A stretch of 53,457 bases of DNA from Cronobacter sakazakii. GTDB taxonomy: Bacteria; Pseudomonadota; Gammaproteobacteria; Enterobacterales; Enterobacteriaceae. This document shows, in pieces, positions 42,360 to 50,175 of this stretch. The stretch is taken from NCBI RefSeq assembly GCF_000982825.1, contig NZ_CP011050.1:1-53457 (forward strand), read 5' to 3'. Every line of letters starts with the position of its first letter. Positions within the stretch are counted from its first letter, which is position 1. The notes under the pieces are model-generated. The model saw only the letters and a list, made by a program, of their open reading frames with translations, was not told the DNA's origin and made no database searches. The translations under genes were made by a program, and so were the position numbers.

Positions 42360-42373
42360 TGACAAAAATGTCA
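42360..42373. promoter_or_regulatory. Copper box upstream of pcoE
   Basis: TGACA-AAAA-TGTCA is a perfect inverted repeat 174 bases before the pcoE start. It shares the TGACA/TGTCA half-sites of the SilR/CusR boxes but with a different spacer. pcoE has its own promoter in other pco clusters and can be driven by chromosomal CusRS, which fits this site. Confidence 0.65.
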
Positions 42374-42546
42374 TCGTTCAGTCACGCGATAAACAGAGGC
42401 GGTTTTTTATAATCAGCCATAAATCAGGACAGCGTGATAATTCAATCGCCCGGTTCCTGGCGTGATGATCAACCAGCCCTGAGATCAAATGCTTTCTCTG
42501 TTATAAGCATTGATTGTTCGGGTATGAAAACACCGGAGACCCAACC

Positions 42547-42981
42547 ATGAAAAAGATCCTTGTATCCTTTATTGCCATGATGGCTGTCGCTTCATCTGCC
42601 TGGGCTGCAGAGACAATGAACATGCATGACCAGGTAAATAATGCCCAGGCGCCTGCCCATCAGATGCAATCATCCGCTGAAAAAAGTGCAGTTCAGGGGG
42701 AGAGCATGAAAATGATGGATATGAGCGGTCACGATCAGGCCGCAATGTCCCATGAAATGATGCAAAACGGCAATTCTGCTGCCCATCAGGACATGGCTGA
42801 AATGCATAAAAAAATGATGAAATCCAAGCCAGCAGCTTCTAACGAAACAGCAAAATCATTTTCCGAAATGAACGAGCATGAGAAAGCCGCTGTTGTGCAT
42901 GAGAAGGCGAATAATGGTCAATCTTCCGTTATTCATCAGCAGCAGGCGGAAAAGCATCGCAGCCAGATCACCCAGAATTAA
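42547..42981 (+). CDS. pcoE: Periplasmic copper-binding protein PcoE
   Basis: A 144-residue precursor with signal peptide MKKILVSFIAMMAVASSAWA and a Met/His-rich disordered mature part (MNMHDQVNNAQAPAHQMQSS, HDQAAMSHEMMQNGN, HQDMAEMHKKMMKS, MNEHEKAAVVHEKANNGQ). It resembles SilE along its length. It lowers free copper in the periplasm before PcoABCD is made. It has its own promoter region (42360-42373) and terminator (43033-43058). Confidence 0.95.
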   Translation: MKKILVSFIAMMAVASSAWAAETMNMHDQVNNAQAPAHQMQSSAEKSAVQGESMKMMDMSGHDQAAMSHEMMQNGNSAAHQDMAEMHKKMMKSKPAASNETAKSFSEMNEHEKAAVVHEKANNGQSSVIHQQQAEKHRSQITQN

Positions 42982-43032
42982 CCCGCAGCTCCACTTGTCA
43001 GACCCTCATTTGACGCCGAAGTCACTGGCTTA

Positions 43033-43058
43033 CGCTCCCGTCCGGGAGCGTTTTTTTT
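43033..43058 (+). terminator. pcoE terminator
   Basis: CGCTCCC-GTCC-GGGAGCG followed by eight T residues, a textbook intrinsic terminator 52 bases after pcoE. It also marks the right edge of the metal island. Confidence 0.9.
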
Positions 43059-43160
43059 ATAAGCGAAATGAATAATAATGAAAGAGTCCATACACAATGT
43101 TTTTTTTGGTCATGTCGACCTCACAATTAACTTATATTGTTTGAGAATCCTGTTCCCCGG

Positions 43161-43458
43161 TCATCTCCAGGGTGCATGTCGCGCCGTATCCTGAGACTGG
43201 CTGAGAATACGAATGACCGTAACCATAGAATGTGATGATACAAAATAGATCGTATGCCGGTTCTACCGGCAGTGTGCAGATATCGTCTCCCAGCTCTGCA
43301 CAATGCGTGCCGATATCATGCATGGCCAGCACATCAAATACTGCAGCTATACGACCGATCTATGCATCCGCCTGAACAACCCCGATCTGTCTGAAGCTGT
43401 AGTCCCAGATGGCCTCCAGATCCTCTTCTGCTTTGGGTGTCAGCTCAATCTCTTTCAT
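43161..43458 (-). pseudogene. parE-type toxin relic
   Basis: It opens MKEIELTPKAEEDLEAIWDYSF, the start of a ParE/RelE-superfamily toxin, meets an in-frame TAG at codon 33 (after VVQADA), continues as IGRIAAVFDVLAMHD, and then needs a one-base shift to recover the ending VIRILSQSQDTARHAPWR. With both lesions it is inactive. It overlaps the end of the antitoxin fragment as in intact parDE operons. Confidence 0.75.
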
Positions 43459-43566
43459 TTGCCACCCTGGCCCTGACATTCCTCAGGAATGCATTCTTGT
43501 TCCATGGTTTCGCCTCGCCGCTGCTGATCCCTTCGGCCAGCAGATCGCGCAGTTCCTGAAGTCTGG
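43445..43566 (-). pseudogene. parD-type antitoxin fragment
   Basis: Only the C-terminal part is left: LRDLLAEGISSGEAKPWNKN then AFLRNVRARVANERD and a stop that overlaps the parE start. This is the toxin-binding end of a CopG-type ParD. The N-terminal DNA-binding half is cut off at the junction with the aquaporin fragment. Confidence 0.65.
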
Positions 43567-43569
43567 ATT

Positions 43570-43812
43570 ATGAGCATCCTCACGACCAGAAACCCCGCGA
43601 TTATCAGCATTGCTGTTTTTCTTGATGCTTTTATTGGCGGGCCGCTGACGGGGGCAAGCATGAACCCGGCCCGTAGCTTCGGGCCGGCATTGGCCATGGG
43701 ATACTGGGATAATCAGTGGCTGTACTGGGCCGCTCCGCTGTCTGGCGGGCTTGCAGCTGTTGCGTGCTGCCAGCTGTTTATGCCGCAACTGAAGTCACCC
43801 TCACCGGAATAA
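43570..43812 (+). pseudogene. Aquaporin (MIP family) C-terminal fragment
   Basis: The frame gives 80 residues with the second pore motif of aquaporins, GASMNPARSFGPAL, followed by the last membrane helix (WAAPLSGGLAAVACCQLF). The first two thirds of the protein, including the first NPA, are missing and the 5' end touches the parD fragment. Aquaglyceroporins are found in ars clusters, where they move arsenite, so this may be a leftover of such a cluster. Confidence 0.7.
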
Positions 43813-43827
43813 AGTCCCTTCCAGGAC

Positions 43828-43860
43828 AGAATGCCTCTGATGAACAGAGGCATTCTTTTT
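43828..43860. terminator. Bidirectional terminator
   Basis: AGAATGCCTCTG-ATGAA-CAGAGGCATTCT is a perfect 12-bp stem followed by TTTTTT on the plus strand. It separates the aquaporin fragment from the convergent acetyltransferase gene. Confidence 0.85.
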
Positions 43861-43861
43861 T

Positions 43862-44359
43862 TCAGCAACCCACTGTCCGGCTACGCCTTTCCAGAATGAG
43901 AACATCTCTCCATTTTCCGTTCATTTCACCCACTTTTTCCCGGCAGCCGACTTCCCTGAATCCCTGGCTGCGATGTAAAGCAACACTGGCCTGGTTTTCC
44001 GGAAAGATGCCAGCAAGTAGCGTCCAGAAACCCGCATCTTCCGAGCCCTTTATCAGCCCGGAGAGCAAAGCCCTGCCTGCGCCTTTTCCCTGAAAATGAG
44101 TACTGACATAAATGCTCAGCTCTGCGACACCGCGGTATGCATGCCGGCGGGAAAAAGGAGATAGCGCAGCCCATCCCACCACTCTGTTATCAACAGTGGC
44201 GACGTAGCGGCAGTCCTGAAGATGCCCTTCATTCCATTCCAGCCACTCAGGTGCTGCGGTCTGAAAGGTGGCGTTCCTTGTTGCAATTCCTTCCTGATAA
44301 ATTTCCCTGACTGCACACCAGTCCTCTTCGTGCATTTTTCTAATGATGATCTCTGCCAT
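43862..44359 (-). CDS. GNAT acetyltransferase, ArsN1/PAT-like
   Basis: A 165-residue GNAT enzyme. The acetyl-CoA loop is FQGKGAGRALLSGLI, and the following helix, PENQASVALHRSQGFREVG, and NGKWRDVLILERR are as in phosphinothricin acetyltransferases and in ArsN1, which acetylates arsinothricin. Nearness to arsRDABC makes ArsN1 the more attractive reading, but substrate cannot be told from sequence. ATG 44359 (MAEIIIRKM) is chosen over 44389, which lacks a ribosome site. It appears intact, unlike its neighbours. Confidence 0.78.
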   Translation of the reverse strand: MAEIIIRKMHEEDWCAVREIYQEGIATRNATFQTAAPEWLEWNEGHLQDCRYVATVDNRVVGWAALSPFSRRHAYRGVAELSIYVSTHFQGKGAGRALLSGLIKGSEDAGFWTLLAGIFPENQASVALHRSQGFREVGCREKVGEMNGKWRDVLILERRSRTVGC

Positions 44360-44590
44360 TTCTCTGTACCGTATGTTTGCTGTATTCATAGGCAGTCAGA
44401 AAACGAGCCTGCCTGGGCTTCCCGGCGGCGGGACATAATGCGCCCGTCAGCAAAGGATGAAGGTCATTTCATTTTTAGCGGGAATCGGTTTCTACTGTGA
44501 CGGATTCATATGCATTTTTCCATATATATTGTGACGTACCTCATTTCTGAGAGGTATAAACACCGATCATGTTTTCTCCATGCCGCGTAA

Positions 44591-44944
44591 ATGGTGCGCC
44601 AGATGGGGCAGGCTCACGATCACGTGATAACGCCAATGATGCAGCTGCAGGATCCGGAGAAGACCAGAGTCATTATCGTGACGCTTGCCGAAACCACGCC
44701 GGTACTGGAAGCGGCCGGGCTGCAGCAGGACTTACGCCGGGCCGGGATTGAACCCTGGGCGTGGGTCATCAATAACAGCCTCGCGGCCGCGAAGCCGTCC
44801 TCCCCGTTCCTGGTCACCCGTGCCCGTCGCGAACTGCCGCTGATCGACGACGTTGCCGGGCATTATGCACAGCGCATTGCCCTGACGCCACTGCTGAAGG
44901 ACGACCCGGTAGGCGTGGACCTGCTGGCTGAAATGGCGGGCTGA
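44591..44944 (+). pseudogene. arsA C-terminal fragment
   Basis: A 117-residue frame aligns with the last fifth of ArsA: MMQLQDPEKTRVIIVTLAET, TPVLEAAGLQQDLRRAGIEP, WAWVINNSL, RARRELPLIDDV, ending DLLAEMAG. The complete ArsA of this window has the same blocks but clearly different residues, so this is from a different ars lineage. No nucleotide-binding motif is left and no ribosome site precedes it. Confidence 0.8.
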
Positions 44945-45065
44945 CAGGTGGGACGACGCCCCACCTCCACTTAAAACATTTCCTTATACAGGTCATAAGA
45001 TGAAGCGCTTAATCTGCCGTCGCGAATTCCGGTAGTGTGTCAGTCAACGTCACAGGAGTTATACA

Positions 45066-45495
45066 ATGCACATTATCAATGCTGAAGAGCAGCACATTCC
45101 CGCCATACGCCGCTTTTACGCCCATCATGTCCTGCACGGCACAGGCAGCTTCGAGACGGCCCCCCCCGAACACGCAGGAAATGCTTGCCCGGGTGAAAAA
45201 CGTTCAGTCACGTGGATTTCCCTGGTATATCGCCCTGCAGGGGGGGGGAAAAGCCTTACTCGATCATGCCTTAACATGGGCCCGGTCTCAGGGATACCGC
45301 CAGATGATAGCGGTTGTGGGGGACTGTGCGAACGTCGCGTCTGTAGCGCTGCATCTTCGCTCCGGATTTACTGAAATCGGCACGCTGAAGGACATCGGTT
45401 TCAAGCATGGCCGCTGGCTGGACACGGTGTTGCTGCAGTGTCAGCTGGGAAAAGGGAGCTGTACGCTGCCGGACAGTCCGGTACCCGGACGCTGA
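45066..45495 (+). pseudogene. Frameshifted and internally deleted GNAT acetyltransferase
   Basis: The start MHIINAEEQHIPAIRRFYAH is in one frame up to GSFETAPP; after a run of eight C (45160-45167) the sequence continues in another frame (TQEMLARVKNVQSRGFPWYI). At a run of nine G (45240-45248) the central acetyl-CoA strand region is missing, and GKALLDHALTWARSQGYRQM follows, then FTEIGTLKDIGFKHGRWLDT. It resembles PAT/ArsN-type acetyltransferases and is inactive as written. Confidence 0.75.
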
Positions 45496-45502
45496 GGCAG
45501 GA

Positions 45503-45530
45503 GAAAGGGGGCATCGCCCCCTTTCGGTTA
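45503..45530 (-). terminator. ars operon terminator
   Basis: GAAAGGGGGC-ATC-GCCCCCTTTC, a perfect ten-base stem immediately after the arsC stop. It serves the ars operon on the minus strand and probably the relic gene on the plus strand. Confidence 0.8.
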
Positions 45531-45953
45531 TTTCAGCCGTTTCCCTGCCTCATCTACTACTTTCTCGCCGTCTTCCTTAGCAAATGCGCCTTTTTGCGCA
45601 TCCGGAAGAATATCCAGTACCACTTCGGAAGGGCGGCACAGACGCGTTCCCAACGGTGTCACCACAATCGGACGGTTAATCAGGATCGGATGCTGAAGCA
45701 TAAAATCGATTAACTGATCGTCAGTAAACTTATCTTCCGCAAGCCCCAGTTCTTCATAAGGCTCGACGTTTTTGCGCAGCAAAGCCCGGACTGAAATGCC
45801 CATATCTGCAATGAGTTTGACCAGCTCATCGCGTGACGGTGGATTTTCAAGGTAATGAATAACGGTCGGTTCATTACCACTGTTGCGGATCATCTCCAGC
45901 GTATTACGCGACGTGCCGCAGGCCGGGTTGTGATAAATGGTGATGTTGCTCAT
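45528..45953 (-). CDS. arsC: Glutaredoxin-dependent arsenate reductase ArsC
   Basis: A 141-residue reductase of the R773 type. The catalytic Cys12 is in YHNPACGTSRNTLEMI, and the anion-binding region RPIVVTPLGTRLCRPSE is present. It reduces arsenate to arsenite with glutaredoxin and glutathione; arsenite is then exported by ArsAB. It follows arsB by 12 bases and is the last gene of arsRDABC. Confidence 0.96.
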   Translation of the reverse strand: MSNITIYHNPACGTSRNTLEMIRNSGNEPTVIHYLENPPSRDELVKLIADMGISVRALLRKNVEPYEELGLAEDKFTDDQLIDFMLQHPILINRPIVVTPLGTRLCRPSEVVLDILPDAQKGAFAKEDGEKVVDEAGKRLK

Positions 45954-45965
45954 ATCAGTATCTCA

Positions 45966-47255
45966 TTACAAAGTGAAAGAGAGACGTAACGCCAGCGCTG
46001 CCAGCGTTACAAACAGCACAGGCAGAGTCATAACGATCCCGGTGCGGAAATAGTATCCCCAGGTGATGGTCATATTCTTCTGTGAAAGGACATGCAGCCA
46101 GAGCAGCGTTGCCAGGCTACCAATAGGTGTAATTTTAGGTCCCAGATCGCAGCCAATCACGTTGGCGTAGATCATCGCTTCTTTGATAACGCCTGTTGCG
46201 GTGCTTCCATCGATAGAAAGAGCGCCAACCAGCACGGTAGGCATGTTGTTCATGATGGAAGACAGGAAGGCCGTCAGGAAGCCAGTACCCAGCGTCGCAG
46301 CCCAGAGTCCTTTATCCGCCAGTACATTCAGCACACCTGAAAGGTATTCGGTTAGCCCGGCGTTGCGCAGACCGTAGACCACCAGGTACATCCCCAATGA
46401 GAAGATGACGATCTGCCATGGCGCGCCGCGCAGCACTTTGCCAGTGTTAATGGCATGGCCTCGTTTAGCTACTGCAAACAGGATCACAGCGCCAACAGCC
46501 GCAATCGCGCTAACGGGAATACCGAGCGGCTCAAGGACAAAGAACCCAACCAGCAGAAGTATTAAAACTATCCAGCCGGTTCTGAAGGTTGCCAGATCTT
46601 TAATCGCTTTTGCCGGTGCTTTCAGAAGAGACAGGTCGTAAGTCGGTGGGATATTCTTGCGGAAGAACAGATGCAGCATAACCAGCGTGGCAACAATGGC
46701 TGCAATATCCACCGGCACCATTACCGACGCATACTCGGTGAAGCCCAGTCCAAAGAAGTCTGCAGAAACGATGTTAACCAGGTTGGACACGATAAGCGGC
46801 AGGCTGGATGTATCGGCAATAAACCCGGCAGCCATGACGAATGCCAGTGTCGTGCCTTTGCTGAACCCTAATGCCAGCAGCATGGCGATGACTATCGGCG
46901 TCAGAATAAGTGCCGCACCATCGTTGGCAAACAGTGCCGCCACCGCTGCACCAAGCAGAACGATATACGTAAAGAGCAAACGGCCACGACCGTTACCCCA
47001 GCGCGAAACATGCAATGCCGCCCATTCGAAAAAGCCGGACTCATCAAGCAGCAGGCTGATAATAATTACGGCAATAAAGGTCGCCGTCGCGTTCCAGACG
47101 ATATTCCACACCACCGGAATATCGCCCACATGCACAACGCCAGATATCAGAGCCAGTCCCGCGCCCAGCATTGCACTCCAGCCGATCCCTAATCCCTTTG
47201 GTTGCCAGATAACCAAAACAATGGTCAGGACAAAAATAGCGCCTGCCAGTAACAT
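45966..47255 (-). CDS. arsB: Arsenite efflux membrane protein ArsB
   Basis: A 429-residue inner-membrane transporter with about 12 helices, typical of ArsB (NMPTVLVGALSIDGS, NVIGCDLGPKITPIGSLATLLWLHVL). It exports arsenite and antimonite, alone with the proton gradient or as the channel of the ArsA ATPase. It starts after AGGAGG. The hairpin at 47268-47288 separates it from arsA. Confidence 0.96.
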   Translation of the reverse strand: MLLAGAIFVLTIVLVIWQPKGLGIGWSAMLGAGLALISGVVHVGDIPVVWNIVWNATATFIAVIIISLLLDESGFFEWAALHVSRWGNGRGRLLFTYIVLLGAAVAALFANDGAALILTPIVIAMLLALGFSKGTTLAFVMAAGFIADTSSLPLIVSNLVNIVSADFFGLGFTEYASVMVPVDIAAIVATLVMLHLFFRKNIPPTYDLSLLKAPAKAIKDLATFRTGWIVLILLLVGFFVLEPLGIPVSAIAAVGAVILFAVAKRGHAINTGKVLRGAPWQIVIFSLGMYLVVYGLRNAGLTEYLSGVLNVLADKGLWAATLGTGFLTAFLSSIMNNMPTVLVGALSIDGSTATGVIKEAMIYANVIGCDLGPKITPIGSLATLLWLHVLSQKNMTITWGYYFRTGIVMTLPVLFVTLAALALRLSFTL

Positions 47256-47267
47256 AAAACCTCCTGA

Positions 47268-47288
47268 CAGGGCGACTTTGTCGCCCTG
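47268..47288 (-). promoter_or_regulatory. Hairpin between arsA and arsB
   Basis: CAGGGCGAC-TTT-GTCGCCCTG is a perfect nine-base stem just before the arsB ribosome site. It has no T-run on the coding side, so it is better read as an mRNA processing or stability element than as a terminator; ars mRNA of this type is known to be processed. Confidence 0.6.
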
Positions 47289-47302
47289 TATATGTCAAAA
47301 AA

Positions 47303-49054
47303 TTAGCTCATCAACTCTCTGAGCTTTTCAATACCGGCGGGCTCTGACGCCAGCACCGGAACAAGCGCTATACGGTCAGCATGCTGATCCTTAACAGCCT
47401 CAATCTGAGGCAATTCCTGATGAGCACGCTGACAAAGCAACGGAGAACGCGTATCCGCAATGGAAAGGCTGTTATTGATAATCCAGCCCCACGGATGAAT
47501 CCCCGCTCTTTCAAGGTCAGCCTGCAGGTTTGCCGCTTCCAGGACCGGTGTGGTTTCAGGAAGCGTAACCAGCAGAACTTTGGTTCTATCCGGGTCCTGA
47601 AGCTGCATCATGGGGGTAGTAAAATGACCTTTACTCCCCATTTTTTTGGCAATCTCTCGGTGGTAAGCCCCGGTCGCATCCAGCAACAGCAGCGTGTGTC
47701 CGGTAGGGGCGGTATCCATGACAACAAAGCGCTTACCCGCTTCACGAATTACACGGGAGAAGGCCTGAAACACGGCAATTTCTTCTGTACAGGGAGAGCG
47801 TAAATCCTCTTCCAGTAACCGTTTCCCTGCTTCGTCCAGATCTCTTCCCTTCGTCTCAAGAACATGCTGGCGATAGCGTTCGGTTTCATCGTGAGAGTTG
47901 ATGCGGCTGACCTGCAGGTTTTTGAGGCTGCCGTTCAGCGTTGTACTCAGGTGCGCAGCAGGATCAGAGGTCGTGAGATGCACGTCAAATCCCATGTCTG
48001 CCAGCCTGACGGCGATGGCAGCAGCCATCGTGGTTTTCCCTACACCACCTTTGCCCATCAGCATAATCAGGCCGTGTTCACTGCGAGCGATATCATCGAC
48101 CAGGCCAGAGAGAGATAAGTTTTCAGGCGTGTACAGGATATTCGTTACCGGGAGCGGTAATGCCTCAGAACGGGTATCCAGCAGTCCCTTCAATGCTGAA
48201 ACACCAACCATATTGACTGGCTGGAGTAACAGGGTATCTGTCGGTAGCTCAGATAAACCGGCAGGAAGATTTGCCAGTGCCTCCTGCTCACGTTGCCATA
48301 TCGCCGCGGCCAGGGCGTCATGTTCAGCTTCGGCTTCAGGCAGCACACCATTAATCACAAGATATTGATTTTTCAGGCCAATCTCAGCCAGTTCCTCATG
48401 AGTGCGGGCGACTTCCTGCAGCGTAGAATTTTGCAGTCGTGCAACCAGAACCAGGCGGGTACGTTCAGGATCGGACAAAGCCTCTACCGCATGAGCATAC
48501 TGCTCACGCTGCTTTTCCAGCCCGGCCATTGGGCCAAGACAGGAAGCACCATCTGGATTACTTTCAATGAAGCTACTCCAGGCACCGGGAAGCTGGAGCA
48601 GACGAATCGTGTGGCCCGTCGGCGCTGTATCAAAAATGATGTGATCAAAGCGGGTCAGCAGGGAAGCGTCTGTTAGTAAGCCCGTGAATTCATCGAACGC
48701 AGCAATCTCAGTCGTACAGGCTCCTGAAAGCTGCTCGCTGATACTGTTAACAACGTCATCAGGCAAAAGACCTTTGATAGGATCAACGATTCTGGCCCGA
48801 TATTGCCGGGCGGCTTCCTGCGGGTCAATCTCCAGTGCGGAAATTGCAGGAACTGCTGTCACAGGGCGAATCGTGTTACCGATAGCCTGATCGAATACCT
48901 GACCGACATTGGAGGCCGGGTCGGTACTGACCAGCAAAACCCGCTTACCCTGTTCGGCAAGGCGGATAGCCGTCGCGCAGGAAATGGAAGTTTTTCCTAC
49001 ACCTCCCTTGCCAGTAAAAAACAGGTAAGGCGGGATATTCTGTAAGAATTTCAT
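47303..49054 (-). CDS. arsA: Arsenite-stimulated ATPase ArsA
   Basis: A 583-residue ATPase with two homologous halves, each with a P-loop (FTGKGGVGKTS near residue 15 and MGKGGVGKTT near residue 334). The As(III)-binding cysteines are present in GACTTEIAAF (Cys113), GASCLGPM (Cys172) and RSPCTEEIAVF (Cys422). It powers ArsB. The ATG at 49054 follows AGGAGG; the frame stays open to 49078 across the arsD end. Confidence 0.96.
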   Translation of the reverse strand: MKFLQNIPPYLFFTGKGGVGKTSISCATAIRLAEQGKRVLLVSTDPASNVGQVFDQAIGNTIRPVTAVPAISALEIDPQEAARQYRARIVDPIKGLLPDDVVNSISEQLSGACTTEIAAFDEFTGLLTDASLLTRFDHIIFDTAPTGHTIRLLQLPGAWSSFIESNPDGASCLGPMAGLEKQREQYAHAVEALSDPERTRLVLVARLQNSTLQEVARTHEELAEIGLKNQYLVINGVLPEAEAEHDALAAAIWQREQEALANLPAGLSELPTDTLLLQPVNMVGVSALKGLLDTRSEALPLPVTNILYTPENLSLSGLVDDIARSEHGLIMLMGKGGVGKTTMAAAIAVRLADMGFDVHLTTSDPAAHLSTTLNGSLKNLQVSRINSHDETERYRQHVLETKGRDLDEAGKRLLEEDLRSPCTEEIAVFQAFSRVIREAGKRFVVMDTAPTGHTLLLLDATGAYHREIAKKMGSKGHFTTPMMQLQDPDRTKVLLVTLPETTPVLEAANLQADLERAGIHPWGWIINNSLSIADTRSPLLCQRAHQELPQIEAVKDQHADRIALVPVLASEPAGIEKLRELMS

Positions 49055-49071
49055 ATGTCCTCCTGACATAT

Positions 49072-49434
49072 TCAGCAACAGGAAGTATTACCACCACAGC
49101 AACTGGTGGGAGCTAACCCTACCTTCTCCAGCGGAATACCGAACCAGCGAGCCAGCTCAGCGCGTTTTGGGTATCGCCCAGCCATCACCGTTTCGCCGTC
49201 CAGCAACAGCAGCGGAAGCCCTTCTGCGCCGGATGCGTCGAGGAAGGATTTCGCTTTCTCATTGTGAACAAAGCTCATGGGCTGCTGCGCCAGGTTGTAA
49301 CGTTCAACCTGTACACCACGTTCTTTCAGCCACTGCACATCAGCAGAAAAATCAACCAGAACCTGATCGACATCTGAACCACATACACCGGTACTGCAGC
49401 ACATTGCCGGGTCAAACACCGTTAACGTCTTCAT
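49072..49434 (-). CDS. arsD: Arsenic metallochaperone ArsD
   Basis: A 120-residue chaperone that passes As(III) to ArsA and weakly represses the operon. The conserved vicinal cysteines are Cys12-Cys13 and Cys18 (MCCSTGVC) and the C-terminal pairs Cys112-113 and Cys119-120 (SCCGGNTSCC). The ATG at 49434 gives the known length. Confidence 0.95.
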   Translation of the reverse strand: MKTLTVFDPAMCCSTGVCGSDVDQVLVDFSADVQWLKERGVQVERYNLAQQPMSFVHNEKAKSFLDASGAEGLPLLLLDGETVMAGRYPKRAELARWFGIPLEKVGLAPTSCCGGNTSCC

Positions 49435-49485
49435 TCTGAATACCTCATACATTCGAAAAAACACATATGTTCAGGCAAATTTTTT

Positions 49486-49836
49486 TTAGATGCAAACAGC
49501 CTTACCGCTACCAGAGCAGTTTGCCGATGCCAGCTTACGGGCGATGGCCTGTACGTCGTCCTGTTGGCTTAACCAGGCCTGCTCAATCACCTGAGCAGCC
49601 CAGGAAGGAATATGCGGGGATAAGCGATAATGAACCCATTTCCCCTGCTTGCGATCCAGCAATAGACCGCTTTCCCGGAGCATTGCCAGATGACGGGAAA
49701 TCTTGGGCTGGGACTCATCCAACGCCGTGCAGAAATCGCAGACGCACAGTTCTCCCATCTCCCTGAGCAGCAGGACAATACCCAGACGGGTTTCATCGGA
49801 CAGGTTTTTGAAAAGCTTAAGGGCTGTAAGGGTCAT
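49486..49836 (-). CDS. arsR: Arsenical repressor ArsR
   Basis: A 116-residue ArsR/SmtB winged-helix repressor. The arsenite-binding cysteines are Cys31, Cys33 and Cys36 in ELCVCDFC, inside the DNA-recognition region, and SQPKISRHLAMLRESGLL is the recognition helix. It leaves the operator when As(III) or Sb(III) binds. The ATG at 49836 follows AGGAGG; the frame is open further upstream over the operator. Confidence 0.95.
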   Translation of the reverse strand: MTLTALKLFKNLSDETRLGIVLLLREMGELCVCDFCTALDESQPKISRHLAMLRESGLLLDRKQGKWVHYRLSPHIPSWAAQVIEQAWLSQQDDVQAIARKLASANCSGSGKAVCI

Positions 49837-49892
49837 TATTCCTCCTGTTCGGTTGCGTAAAGCATACGCCCGGAGACAAAAAAAACAACCAT

Positions 49893-49912
49893 ACATTCGG
49901 AAAATCGAATGT
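49893..49912. promoter_or_regulatory. ArsR operator
   Basis: ACATTCG-GAAAAT-CGAATGT is a perfect 7-bp inverted repeat 57 bases before arsR, the expected place and size for the ars operator. A related half-site (CATACATTCG) lies between arsR and arsD near 49447-49456. Confidence 0.8.
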
Positions 49913-50175
49913 GTGAAAGTGTCAGATGACGCTGTCACGCTGGTATACGTCCGTTACTTTCCGGGGAAAATACATGTGTGTTACAGAGATCCGACTTTAC
50001 CTTTTTTCGGATCTCAGCAGGAAAAATCAATAGCCGGTGTGATGAAAGATAATGTCTCAAAGCATGCAGAACTCTTCGCCGCATCACACAATGCTTAAAA
50101 ATAAGCTTATAATAAATACATAAGCAAGCTAAGTGCTATGATAGCATCAATTATCTTTTCTATATGGAGTCTCCC
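49913..50175. other. Intergenic region between ars and pif
   Basis: No gene is called. GAGATCCGA (49986-49994) and TCGGATCTC (50007-50015) form a nine-base hairpin, possibly a terminator. A short frame at 50042-50098 (MKDNVSKHAELFAASHNA) has no ribosome site and may be a gene remnant. Confidence 0.45.
50101..50145. promoter_or_regulatory. Likely pif operator
   Basis: Nested inverted repeats precede the pifC-like gene: ATAAGCTTAT (50101-50110), GCTTAT...ATAAGC (50105-50125) and GCTAT-G-ATAGC (50135-50145). In F, PifC represses its operon at an operator directly upstream. The match is by position and symmetry only. Confidence 0.55.

Noticed and set aside
46657..47322. Plus-strand frame of 221 codons opposite arsB
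   Set aside because: Antisense to a complete arsB; Ser/Thr/Pro/Ala-rich shadow product.
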